Source: Allokutzneria sp. NRRL B-24872 | GTDB taxonomy: Bacteria; Actinomycetota; Actinomycetes; Mycobacteriales; Pseudonocardiaceae | DNA: 32,004 bases | Direction of reading: 5' to 3' | Assembly: GCF_002155965.1 (NCBI RefSeq) | Contig: NZ_MUMH01000063.1 | Span: 1 to 32,004 of the forward strand | Shown: in pieces, positions 14,695 to 21,910 of the stretch | How the letters are laid out: every line of letters starts with the position of its first letter | Position numbering within the stretch: position 1 is the first letter of the stretch | The notes under the pieces: generated by a model | The model's database searches: none | What the model was told of the DNA's origin: nothing | What the model saw: only the letters and a program-made list of their open reading frames with translations | Program-made: the position numbers and the translations under genes

Positions 14695-15957
14695 GTGCAA
14701 CGCAGGATCGCCTTCGCGTCGTTCGCGGGCACAGCGATCGAGTTCTTCGACTTCTTCGTGTACGGGACGGCGGCGGCGCTGGTGTTCCCGACGGTGTTCT
14801 TCCCGGCGCTGGGGGCCACGGCGGGGACGGTGGCGGCGTTCGCCTCGTTCGCGGTGGCCTTCGTGGCGCGGCCGGTGGGGGCGGTGGTGTTCGGGCACCT
14901 CGGGGATCGTTTGGGGCGCAAGCGAACCCTGACCTACACGTTGCTGCTCATGGGCGTGTCGACGGTGGGAGTCGGCGTGCTGCCCAGCGCGGCGTCGATC
15001 GGGGTGGCCGCGCCGGTGGTCCTGGTGGTTCTCCGCGTGCTGCAAGGGATCGCGGTCGGCGGGGAATGGGGAGGGGCGGCGTTGCTGGCCGTCGAGCACT
15101 CCGAACCGGGGCGCCGTGGCCGGGCGGGGATGTACCCGCAGCTGGGGCCGGGGACCGCCTTCTTCCTGACCAGCGCGACCTTCCTGATCAGCGGGGCGAC
15201 GATGAGCCGCGAGGCCTTCCTGGCGTGGGGCTGGCGGATTCCGTTCCTGCTGAGCGCGGTGCTGATCGCCGTCGGGCTCTACGTGCGGCTGCGGATCGCG
15301 GAGACACCGGTGTTCCGCGCGCCCCAGGCGAAGCAGCGGCTGCCGTTGCGGACGGCGTTCTCGGCGCACACGCGACAGATCCTGCTCGGCGGCGGAGCGC
15401 TGAGCGCGGCGTTCGGGCTGAACTACATCGGCACGGTCTACCTGACCAGCTACGGCACGACCGTGCTCGGCCTTTCGCAGCCGACGATGCTGCTGCTCGG
15501 GGTGATCGGCGGCATCGTGCTGGTCGCGGCGACGGCGGCGGGAGCGCTGCGCTCCGACCGGGTGGGGCGGCGGCGGGTGGTCCTGGGCGGGAACATCGCG
15601 GCGGTGGTGTGCGGGCTGGTGGTGTTCCCGATCATCGACACCGGGTCGGTGGTGCTGGTCGGGGTGGGCCTCTGCCTCCTCCTGGCGATCGGCGGCGGCG
15701 TGCTCGGGCCCGCGGCGGCCTACATGGCGGAGCTGTTCGAGACCGGGCACCGGTACACGGCGGTCGGGTTGAGCTACAACCTGGCGACGGTGCTGGGCGG
15801 GGCGGTTCCCCCGCTGGTGGCCACGGCGTTGCAGGCCTCGTACGGCAGCTTCGCGGTCGGCGCGCTCATGTCGGTGTACGGGGTGGTGTCGGTGGCGTGC
15901 GTGCTGGCGCTGCCGGAGACGCGCGCGCGGTCACTCGAACGGCTGGCCCGGGAATAG
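14695..15957 (+). CDS. MFS transporter, metabolite:H+ symporter (MHS) family
   Basis: A 420-residue, 12-helix transporter. The N-terminus [25 protein letters not shown] is the MHS-family signature of carboxylate/betaine/shikimate-type symporters. [13 protein letters not shown] (about 77-89) is the loop 2-3 MFS motif, and [19 protein letters not shown] (helix 4-5) is diagnostic of MHS. It should import a small organic acid or zwitterion with protons; the substrate is not readable. GTG 14695 has GGAGGAA (14680-14686) 8 nt upstream. The 124 nt upstream, after the HNH gene, hold no obvious terminator. Confidence 0.88.
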   Translation: MQRRIAFASFAGTAIEFFDFFVYGTAAALVFPTVFFPALGATAGTVAAFASFAVAFVARPVGAVVFGHLGDRLGRKRTLTYTLLLMGVSTVGVGVLPSAASIGVAAPVVLVVLRVLQGIAVGGEWGGAALLAVEHSEPGRRGRAGMYPQLGPGTAFFLTSATFLISGATMSREAFLAWGWRIPFLLSAVLIAVGLYVRLRIAETPVFRAPQAKQRLPLRTAFSAHTRQILLGGGALSAAFGLNYIGTVYLTSYGTTVLGLSQPTMLLLGVIGGIVLVAATAAGALRSDRVGRRRVVLGGNIAAVVCGLVVFPIIDTGSVVLVGVGLCLLLAIGGGVLGPAAAYMAELFETGHRYTAVGLSYNLATVLGGAVPPLVATALQASYGSFAVGALMSVYGVVSVACVLALPETRARSLERLARE

Positions 15958-16015
15958 CGGTGATCTTGGCGTCGTTGGGCGAGAGGCGGATGCCTCGAAC
16001 TCAAGGAGCGTTGCC

Positions 16016-16450
16016 ATGCCTCTGACCGGCGACTACGAGCCCAGCCCCACCGAGTGGGTGCGCAACCAGGTCGAGCAGTACGAGGGCTCGGGCGGTACCG
16101 AGGGCACGACCATGCGCGGACTGCCGGTGATCATCCTGACCACCAAGGGGAACAGGTCCGGCAAGCTCCGCAAGACCCCGCTGATGCGGGTGGAGCACGA
16201 CGGCGCCTACGCCGCGGTGGCCTCCCTCGGCGGGGCGCCGAAGCACCCGGTCTGGTACCACAACGTCGTCTCCCACCCCCAGGTCGAACTCCAGGACGGC
16301 ACCGAGCGCCGCGACTACGTGGCCCGCGAGGTGACCGGCGACGAGAAGGCCCAGTGGTGGGAGCGCGCGGTCGCGGCCTTCCCGACCTACGCCGAGTACC
16401 AGGAGAAGACCGAGCGCGAGATCCCGGTCTTCGTGCTCGAACCGGCCTGA
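16016..16450 (+). CDS. F420-dependent nitroreductase-family (Ddn-like) enzyme
   Basis: A 144-residue split-beta-barrel protein of the deazaflavin (F420)-dependent nitroreductase family. Family signatures are [21 protein letters not shown] (Lys/Arg/Ser that bind F420 phosphate), [19 protein letters not shown] and the C-terminal [18 protein letters not shown]. It probably reduces quinones or other electron-poor compounds using F420H2; the natural substrate is unknown. ATG 16016 follows AAGGAG (16000-16005) at 10 nt. It is 58 nt downstream of the MHS transporter on the same strand and may share its transcript. Confidence 0.9.
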   Translation: MPLTGDYEPSPTEWVRNQVEQYEGSGGTEGTTMRGLPVIILTTKGNRSGKLRKTPLMRVEHDGAYAAVASLGGAPKHPVWYHNVVSHPQVELQDGTERRDYVAREVTGDEKAQWWERAVAAFPTYAEYQEKTEREIPVFVLEPA

Positions 16451-16535
16451 TCCCCCCGCGTCACCGATTCACGGGGCGTGACCGGGAGGGGGAGCGGAGT
16501 TAGCTTCAGAGCTCCCCGGCCGCCAAGGAGAAGTC

Positions 16536-17453
16536 GTGACCGTCCAGCAGGAAGTCGGCACCCAGCCGCGCGAGCGAGCCAGGGTGCCGATCGCCGAGCT
16601 GCACGGCAGCGACTCGCCCAGGCTCGGCGGAGTGGACGAGGAGCACGCGCGGCGCGTCGCCGAGCAGCCCGACCCGCTCCCGCCGATCCTGGTCTGCCGC
16701 GCCACCATGGCGGTCCTCGACGGGCGGCACCGGCTGCGCGCGGCGCAGCTGCGCGGCGAGGACACCGTCGAGATCGAGCTCTTCCACGGCGACCCGGACG
16801 CGGGCTTCATGCTCGCCGTCCGCCGCAACAGCCTGTCCACAGTGGACCGCAAAGCTGCGGCGCTGCGCCTGGTCAGCACCTACCCGGAGTGGTCGGACCG
16901 GCGGCTCGCGGCGGCCGCCGGGCTCTCGCCGAAGACCATCGCCGCCGCACGCGCCACGGCGCCCGTTCCCAGACAGGGCAGCCGGATGGGCCTGGACGGC
17001 CGGGTTCGCCCGCTCGACCGGGTCTCCGGGCGGCTGCGCGCGGCCGAGCTGCTGGCGAGCGCCCCCGGCTCGTCGTTGCGCGAGGTCGCCGCAGCCGCCG
17101 GGATCAGCATCGGCACCGCCAAGGACGTGCGCGAGCGGGTCCGGCTCGGCCAGGACCCGGTCGGCCCGCGCCGCCGCGAGGAGGAGCCGAACGCGCCCCA
17201 GGGCTTCACCGACTCGCTGGAGCTGCTGAACAACCTGCGGCGCGACCCGTCGCTGCGCTGCTCCGAAGTGGGCAGGGGAGTGCTTCGGCTGCTCGGCGCG
17301 CACTTCCTGGACCGCCGCGAGTGGGACCGCTTCGCCGACGCGGTGCCCCGGCACTGCGCCAAGGGCATGGCCCAGATCGCCCGGCAGTGCGCGGAAGCCT
17401 GGTCGGACTTCGCCGACCAGGTCGAGCGGAAGCCGCCTAGGGAACGGCGTTGA
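16536..17453 (+). CDS. StrR-like ParB-domain transcriptional regulator
   Basis: A 305-residue DNA-binding protein. The N-terminal ParB/sulfiredoxin-like domain (about 15-100) contains VLDGRHRLRAAQLRG at residues 60-74. An HTH follows at about 121-139 (RRLAAAAGLSPKTIAAAR) and a second HTH-like segment at about 180-202 (LREVAAAAGISIGTAKDVRERV). This order and sequence style match StrR/NovG-type activators, which switch on aminoglycoside, aminocoumarin and glycopeptide clusters, rather than chromosome-partition ParB. No such cluster is visible within 15 kb, so its target lies elsewhere or is not a classical cluster. GTG 16536 has AAGGAG 5 nt upstream. The 3' end overlaps the convergent LysR gene by 17 bp; one GTCCACAGTGGAC palindrome lies at 16835-16847. 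Confidence 0.85.
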   Translation: MTVQQEVGTQPRERARVPIAELHGSDSPRLGGVDEEHARRVAEQPDPLPPILVCRATMAVLDGRHRLRAAQLRGEDTVEIELFHGDPDAGFMLAVRRNSLSTVDRKAAALRLVSTYPEWSDRRLAAAAGLSPKTIAAARATAPVPRQGSRMGLDGRVRPLDRVSGRLRAAELLASAPGSSLREVAAAAGISIGTAKDVRERVRLGQDPVGPRRREEEPNAPQGFTDSLELLNNLRRDPSLRCSEVGRGVLRLLGAHFLDRREWDRFADAVPRHCAKGMAQIARQCAEAWSDFADQVERKPPRERR

Positions 17454-18324
17454 GCCGGTTCAGCACCAGCGCCAGCGGCGGCCACGTGCGACGCCCCCTG
17501 CGGATCACCGCGTAGGAGCGCAGCCGCACCTCGGGCTCGGCGAGCGGCAGCAACCGGACACCCGCGCGGTGCGGGCGCTCGGCGGGCAGCAGGCCGATGC
17601 CGAGCCCCGCGACGATCATCTCCTCGACCAGGTCCAGGCTGTCCGCCTGGTGCCGCACGACCGGGCCCGAACCGGCCAGCGAGGTGAGCACGCGCACCAC
17701 GTCCTCGTCGGCGCGGTTGCGGGAGTTGCCGATCAGGTCGTGCCCGTGGAACGCCTCGAACACCGCGAGCGCGTTCCCGGACACCCCGGCCGCGAGGTGT
17801 TCGGGGACGCCGAGCGCCCATGATGCCGTCCACAGTGGACTTGACTCCAGCGATGGGTCCACTGTGGACGGAGCGAGGTTGTAGTCGTAGACCATCGCCA
17901 GGTCCACCTCGTCGGCGACGAGCAGCGCGAGGGATTCGGCGGGCTCGTGCTCGTGCAGGGTCATCCGCACGCCGGGATGGCTGTCGGCGAACTCCAGCAC
18001 CAGCGGCAGCAGTGACCGGCTGATCGCGGTCGCGAAGCCCGCTGTGCGCACGGTGCCAACGGGATCGGTGCCGGGGTGCAGGTCCGCGCGCGCCGACTCG
18101 ACCGCCGCCAGGATCGTCACGGCGTGCTCGGCCAGCCGCCGCCCCGCCGGGGTGAGCCGGACCCGCCTGCCGTCCGGCTCCAGCAGCGGCGTCCCCGCTT
18201 CGCGCGCCAGCACGGCGATCTGTTGCGAGACCGAGGAGGTCGTGGTGCCGAGCGCGTCGGCGACCGCGCGCATCGACCCCAGCCGGGACAGTTCGAGCAG
18301 CAGCTGCAACCGCCGGGTCTCCAT
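17437..18324 (-). CDS. LysR-family regulator, divergent from EamA exporter
   Basis: A 295-residue LysR regulator with HTH (METRRLQLLLELSRLGSMRAVADALGTTTSSVSQQ) and effector domain (TVRTAGFATAISRSLLPLVLEF; EVDLAMVYDYNL; late GLGIGLLP). It shares subfamily traits with the LysR at 2387-3286 (SSVSQQ, GRRVRLTPAG), and the two are probably paralogues. ATG 18324 is the conserved LysR start; ATG 18339 or 18363 would add 5 or 13 residues. It faces an EamA exporter across an 83-bp region containing a perfect 9-bp inverted repeat, so it probably controls that exporter. Two GTCCACWGTGGAC palindromes (17828, 17857) occur in the coding region. Confidence 0.88.
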   Translation of the reverse strand: METRRLQLLLELSRLGSMRAVADALGTTTSSVSQQIAVLAREAGTPLLEPDGRRVRLTPAGRRLAEHAVTILAAVESARADLHPGTDPVGTVRTAGFATAISRSLLPLVLEFADSHPGVRMTLHEHEPAESLALLVADEVDLAMVYDYNLAPSTVDPSLESSPLWTASWALGVPEHLAAGVSGNALAVFEAFHGHDLIGNSRNRADEDVVRVLTSLAGSGPVVRHQADSLDLVEEMIVAGLGIGLLPAERPHRAGVRLLPLAEPEVRLRSYAVIRRGRRTWPPLALVLNRLNAVP

Positions 18325-18360
18325 GTTCCCATCGTCCATGATCAGTGAACGGTTCGTCCA

Positions 18361-18383
18361 CATTCGCGTGGTGGACGCGAATG
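18361..18383. promoter_or_regulatory. Perfect inverted repeat, candidate LysR operator
   Basis: CATTCGCGT (18361-18369) and ACGCGAATG (18375-18383) form a perfect 9-bp dyad with a 5-nt spacer, in the 83-bp divergent region between the LysR gene and the EamA exporter. It is not spaced as a classical T-N11-A box, but symmetry and position make it the best operator candidate here. Confidence 0.55.
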
Positions 18384-18407
18384 GTCCCGGTTTCGTTTAC
18401 TGACCGC

Positions 18408-19262
18408 ATGACCTCCTCGACCCGCTCCGGCGCCGCGATGGTGCTGGCCGCGACGCTGTCCGTGCAGCTGGGCCTCGCGGCCTCGGTGGGCCTGTTCGAC
18501 CGGATCGGTCCGGACGGCGCCGCGTGGCTCCGGCTGGCCTGGGCGGGCGTGTTGCTGCTGGTCCTCGTGCGGCCCCGGCCGTCGAGCTTCAGCCGTTCCG
18601 CGGTGCTGGCCGGGGTCGCGCTCGGCGTCGCCACGGCGGGGATGACCTTGCTGTTCATGGCGGCGGTCGCACGCATCCCGCTCGGCACGGCCGCCGCGCT
18701 GGAGTTCCTGGGGCCGTTGGGGGTCGCCATGGCCAGCGGGCGCGGCGCTCGCGTTGTGTGGCCCGTGCTCGCCGGGCTGGGCGTGCTGCTGCTGACGGAG
18801 CCGTGGCACGGCGGAGCCGACCCGGTCGGCGTCGCGTGCGCGCTCGGGGCGGCGGCGTGCTGGGCGGCCTACATCCTGCTCACGCGGAAGGTCGGCGACG
18901 AGGTCTCGGGGATTCGCGGCCTGGCCGTCTCGATGCCGACGGCGGCGGTGGTCGCCACGCTGTGCGGGGGACCGGCGGCGGTGGGCGCGCTGACCTGGGA
19001 GCTGGTGCTGGTCGGGCTCGGGCTGGCGCTGCTGCTGCCGGTGATCCCGTACAGCCTGGAGATGCTCGCGCTGCGGCGGTTGGACACGGCGGCCTTCGGC
19101 ACGCTGCTCAGCCTCGAACCCGCCGTGGCCCTGGTGACCGGACTCGTTGTGCTGCACCAGGTTCCCAGCCTCAGCGCGCTCGGCGGGGTCGCGCTGGTCG
19201 TCATCGCCTCGGTCGGAGCCGAGCGCACCGGCGCGCGCGTCCCCGCCGTCGTCCCGGGCTAG
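18408..19262 (+). CDS. EamA/RhtA-family (DMT superfamily) exporter
   Basis: A 284-residue membrane protein with ten predicted helices arranged as two EamA repeats (about 5-135 and 145-280). [31 protein letters not shown] in the first repeat and [29 protein letters not shown] near the end are typical of RhtA-like threonine/homoserine or general metabolite exporters. The exported compound is unknown. ATG 18408 matches the family N-terminus. It is divergent from a LysR regulator, which likely senses the exported compound. Its stop overlaps the convergent DUF6194 gene by 4 bp. Confidence 0.88.
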   Translation: MTSSTRSGAAMVLAATLSVQLGLAASVGLFDRIGPDGAAWLRLAWAGVLLLVLVRPRPSSFSRSAVLAGVALGVATAGMTLLFMAAVARIPLGTAAALEFLGPLGVAMASGRGARVVWPVLAGLGVLLLTEPWHGGADPVGVACALGAAACWAAYILLTRKVGDEVSGIRGLAVSMPTAAVVATLCGGPAAVGALTWELVLVGLGLALLLPVIPYSLEMLALRRLDTAAFGTLLSLEPAVALVTGLVVLHQVPSLSALGGVALVVIASVGAERTGARVPAVVPG

Positions 19263-19741
19263 GCGCGATCGCGGCGAGCGCGCTTGTTGGCGTGCTTGCG
19301 AGCCACGAACTCGTGCGCCTCCACCAGCATCGGGCGAATCGTGTCCATTGTGGACTCGGTCGGGTTGACCACGGACACCCAGTACTGGGAGGCGTAGATC
19401 GGGTGCGGGACGATCCGGTCCCTGGCGTCGTGATCGAAACCGGTGTCCAGCACGCCCTTCTCGTCGCGCTCCGTCGGCGCGGCACCGAAGAGCGCGGTGT
19501 AGGTCGCCTTCGTCAGGCCGATGTTGAGCCGGTAGGCGCCGGGCTCGTCGAGCCGGGACACGGTGTCGTAGTGGTCGCCGGTGACGATCGTGGCGTACGG
19601 GAAGGTGCGCTCCGGCGGGATGTCGCCGTCCGGGTCGTGGATGAAGAACAGGTCACCGGCGTTCTCCAGCAGCGCGGTCCCGGCGAAGCTGTCCATGATG
19701 TGCCGACGCAGGTCGTCGGCCTCGATCTGGCGAGAAGTCAT
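19259..19741 (-). CDS. DUF6194 family protein
   Basis: A 160-residue soluble protein that I place in DUF6194. Supporting segments are a [23 protein letters not shown] stretch, [28 protein letters not shown], and the C-terminal [16 protein letters not shown] followed by [11 protein letters not shown]. The family has no known function. ATG 19741 starts with [16 protein letters not shown]. It overlaps the end of the EamA gene by 4 bp, tail to tail. Upstream, a TTCAA-N8-TTGAA dyad (19744-19761) lies against the start codon. Confidence 0.75.
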   Translation of the reverse strand: MTSRQIEADDLRRHIMDSFAGTALLENAGDLFFIHDPDGDIPPERTFPYATIVTGDHYDTVSRLDEPGAYRLNIGLTKATYTALFGAAPTERDEKGVLDTGFDHDARDRIVPHPIYASQYWVSVVNPTESTMDTIRPMLVEAHEFVARKHANKRARRDRA

Positions 19742-19836
19742 GCTTCAAGTTTCTCATTGAACTCCTTGTGGAGGGTTGAGCTGCGGTAGCCACATATTCT
19801 CCGGAGAAACCCTCAAATCGCTTCAGGGAGCGTGCT
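19742..19836. promoter_or_regulatory. Divergent DUF6194 / MFS promoter region with palindromes
   Basis: This 95-bp region holds TTCAA-N8-TTGAA (19744-19761), a 12-bp perfect palindrome TTCTCCGGAGAA (19797-19808), and GAGGGTT/AACCCTC (19771-19777/19808-19814). The palindrome, 29 nt before the MFS start, is the best repressor-site candidate. No regulator gene adjoins. Confidence 0.4.
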
Positions 19837-21084
19837 GTGATGATCTTCCGACGTTCCCGGGCGCTGCCCCGGCTCGGGCGGCAGTTCCGGGTGCTCGCCT
19901 GGTGCGAGGCGGCCTCGACCGTGGGCGACCAGCTCGCCAAGATCGGCGTGGCGACGCTGGTCTTCGAGCAGACGCGCTCGACCATGGCCGCCGCCGTGGC
20001 CTTCGCCAGCACCTACCTGCCCGCGCTCGTCGCCGGGCCGGTGCTCTCGCCGCTGGCCGACCGCTACCCCAGGCGCGCGGTGATGGTGGTGTGCGCGCTC
20101 GTCCAGGCCCTCGCCGCCGCCGCGATGGTGCTGCCGGGGATCGGGGTCGCCGGGATCGCCGCGCTGGTCGTGGTGATCGCCGCGGCCACCGCGCCGTTCC
20201 GGGTGGCGCAGGCGATCGTCGTCGACCTCGCGGTTCCCCTGGAGCGGCGTTCGATCGCGCAGGGGCGGATCGGCATCGTCCGCGAGGTCGGGCAACTGGC
20301 CGGTCTCGCCGTGGCCGCGGTGGTGGTGAGCCTGGTCGGCCCGGTGTGGGCGCTGTTGCAGAACGCGGGATCGTTCCTGGTCATCGCGGTGGCGATGGCG
20401 GCGCTGCTGGACGGCTACCCGGCACCGGCGTCCCCTCCCCGCACCCGGTCCGGGCAGTCGTGGTCGGGCTGGCGGGAGGTGTGGCGCACCCGCGACCTCC
20501 GTCGCCTCAACGGCCTGATGTTCATCGGGGCGCTGGCCGTGGCCCCGGAGTCGATCATGGTTCCGCTCGTCGCCGAGTCCGGCGCGCCGTCCTGGTCGGT
20601 CGGGGCGCTGATGGCCGCCGACGTCGTCGGCTTCCTGGTGGGGGTGGCGCTGCTGGAGCGCGTCCGCTCCGAGGGCACCCGGGTCCGGCTCGTGGGGCCG
20701 ATGCTGGTGGTGTCGCTGGCCCCGCTGGTGCTGTTCGCCTTCCGCCCCGGCGCGGTGGTGATGGCGGTGGTGCTGCTGATCGGCGGCGTCGGCGCTGCGT
20801 ACCTGCCGACCGTGCGGACGCTGGTCCTGCGCGTCGCCGAACCCGACCACCACGCCAGGGCGTCGGGGTGGACCCGGACCTCCATGCGCGCGGGCCAGGG
20901 GATCGCGGTGCTCGCCGTCGGCGGCCTCGCGGAGGTCCTCTCCTCGGCCGCGCTGGCCGTGGGAGCGCTCAGCGCCGTGGGCACGGCGGCCGCGATCGCG
21001 TGGTCGTTCCAGGCGAGCGCGGCCGCGTCGGCTTCCCGGCGCGGGGGCGGTCATCCGATGGGGGCCGGCCCGCGGGCTGGGTGA
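19837..21084 (+). CDS. MFS exporter (multidrug/siderophore-efflux type)
   Basis: A 415-residue, 12-helix major facilitator. FRVLAWCEAASTVGDQLAKIGVATLVFEQT at the N-terminus and LSPLADRYPRRAVMV (loop 2-3 motif) put it with the MFS_3-type exporters (enterobactin/macrolide-efflux-like). Substrate unknown. GTG 19837 or ATG 19840 follow CAGGGAG (19824-19830). The C-terminal tail (from about 395) is Ala/Gly/Arg-rich and probably cytosolic and disordered. The stop codon lies one base from the end of a short minus-strand ORF (21086-21112). Confidence 0.87.
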   Translation: MMIFRRSRALPRLGRQFRVLAWCEAASTVGDQLAKIGVATLVFEQTRSTMAAAVAFASTYLPALVAGPVLSPLADRYPRRAVMVVCALVQALAAAAMVLPGIGVAGIAALVVVIAAATAPFRVAQAIVVDLAVPLERRSIAQGRIGIVREVGQLAGLAVAAVVVSLVGPVWALLQNAGSFLVIAVAMAALLDGYPAPASPPRTRSGQSWSGWREVWRTRDLRRLNGLMFIGALAVAPESIMVPLVAESGAPSWSVGALMAADVVGFLVGVALLERVRSEGTRVRLVGPMLVVSLAPLVLFAFRPGAVVMAVVLLIGGVGAAYLPTVRTLVLRVAEPDHHARASGWTRTSMRAGQGIAVLAVGGLAEVLSSAALAVGALSAVGTAAAIAWSFQASAAASASRRGGGHPMGAGPRAG

Positions 21085-21085
21085 G

Positions 21086-21112
21086 CTACACGTACTCGCG
21101 GTCGTCGCGCAT
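21086..21112 (-). CDS. Eight-codon ORF with strong ribosome binding site
   Basis: ATG 21112 on the minus strand is preceded by AAAGGAG at an ideal 7-nt gap and encodes MRDDREYV before a TAG stop. CATACT or TCATAC further upstream could serve as a -10 box. Possibilities are a tiny expressed peptide, a leader peptide, or the stump of a gene cut off by rearrangement. Nothing obvious to be regulated follows on its strand, since the antisense of the MFS gene comes next. The initiation signal is seen; expression is unproven. Confidence 0.3.
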   Translation of the reverse strand: MRDDREYV

Positions 21113-21485
21113 GACGCCTCTCCTTTCGTTGTTCGGAATTCCAGTATGAAGTCGTCGTGATGCGCGCCAGGTCGCCAAAAAAGGCGACACGGGGACAAAT
21201 ATTCCGATTCGTTCAGTGGCCTGATGCGGTCAGGGGTTCGGCCTGGCGCGCCATCTGTGTTAGGCGACGCCGGACGGTCCTGCGGGTCGCTTCCCCCGCC
21301 CAAGCGTTGACCAGCGCCTTCGGTGCTCTTTTGGCCATGGTCAAAACCGTGGCCAGAAGTGCTCTTCCTCGTTCTCGGAGTGCTTTGTAGGTTTTTCTGG
21401 GCTGAGTGGCCGTGCGGAAATGACATGCCGGTCGATCAGATCCGTTGAGAGCTTCGGGCTCAATCGAACGAGAGGAAGTACCTGC
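21113..21485. other. Intergenic region with hairpins between MFS and DUF6355 genes
   Basis: This gap is less GC-rich than its surroundings. It contains a perfect hairpin GTCGCC-A6-GGCGAC (21171-21188), a CCTGA-N5-TCAGG dyad (21220-21234), a 9-bp hairpin with one wobble pair (21332-21340/21347-21355) flanked by 8-bp direct repeats GTGCTCTT (21323 and 21359), and a possible transposase scrap on the minus strand. No convincing full gene. Confidence 0.55.
21213..21402 (-). pseudogene. Possible remnant of a transposase C-terminus
   Basis: On the minus strand the frame ending at 21213 contains KTYKALRERGRALLATV. This resembles the TYKALRERGERANALLK stretch common near the end of DDE transposases in actinobacteria. 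The following residues do not continue the family pattern and no start or DDE core is present. Its codons (AAA, GCA, AGA) are AT-rich for this genome. The match is by memory of the motif, so the call is tentative. Confidence 0.25.
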
Positions 21486-21845
21486 ATGCGGTTCGCGAGA
21501 ACGGCGATGGGGATCGCCGCGGTCGGGCTGTTCCTGGCCACCGGCGCCGCCACTTCGACGGCGGTGGCGGCGGAGGAGACGGCTGCCCGCCAAGAGGCCG
21601 CTGTGCGGTGCGGCTATTACGAGTTCTCCTCCGGGGCGTCGCGGTTCGCCGCGTACTACCACTGCGGCTCGACGACCGTGCGCATCCACATCGACAACCA
21701 GGGGGGCGGTTCCGGAAACGACAAGCACCTCTGCGTGGGCCCCGGCTACACGCCTCTGGGCGCGGCGGGCAACGTCGTGAACGCCTACTACATCGGTGGC
21801 GCGGGATGCCGCAAGGGAGCTGTCGGGTCGCACGTCCCGCACTGA
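21486..21845 (+). CDS. Small secreted DUF6355-family protein
   Basis: A 119-residue protein with a clear Sec signal peptide (RFARTAMGIAAVGLFLATGAATSTAVAAE, cleavage near residue 28-30). The mature part has four cysteines, in RCGYYEF, YYHCGST, KHLCVGPGYTPLG and GGAGCRKG, probably two disulfides. The CGYY...HC...CVGPG.T.LG...NAYY.G..C pattern is that of DUF6355, labelled in databases as a natural-product-biosynthesis-associated family; the function is unknown. ATG 21486 has GAGGAAG about 8 nt upstream. A long hairpin terminator (21860-21902) follows the stop. Confidence 0.82.
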   Translation: MRFARTAMGIAAVGLFLATGAATSTAVAAEETAARQEAAVRCGYYEFSSGASRFAAYYHCGSTTVRIHIDNQGGGSGNDKHLCVGPGYTPLGAAGNVVNAYYIGGAGCRKGAVGSHVPH

Positions 21846-21859
21846 TGGTCCCTTTCCTC

Positions 21860-21902
21860 GACGGCACGGGTTCTGTCGGCCACCGGCAGGACCCGTGCCG
21901 TC
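21860..21902. terminator. Bidirectional hairpin terminator, 20-bp stem
   Basis: GACGGCACGGGT (21860-21871) pairs perfectly with 21891-21902. Pairing continues inward to 21879/21883 with two G-U pairs, leaving a 3-nt loop CCA. It sits between the convergent DUF6355 gene (stop 21845) and dnaE2 (stop 21911), so it probably ends both. No T-tract on either side. Confidence 0.8.
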
Positions 21903-21910
21903 GCTGAGGC

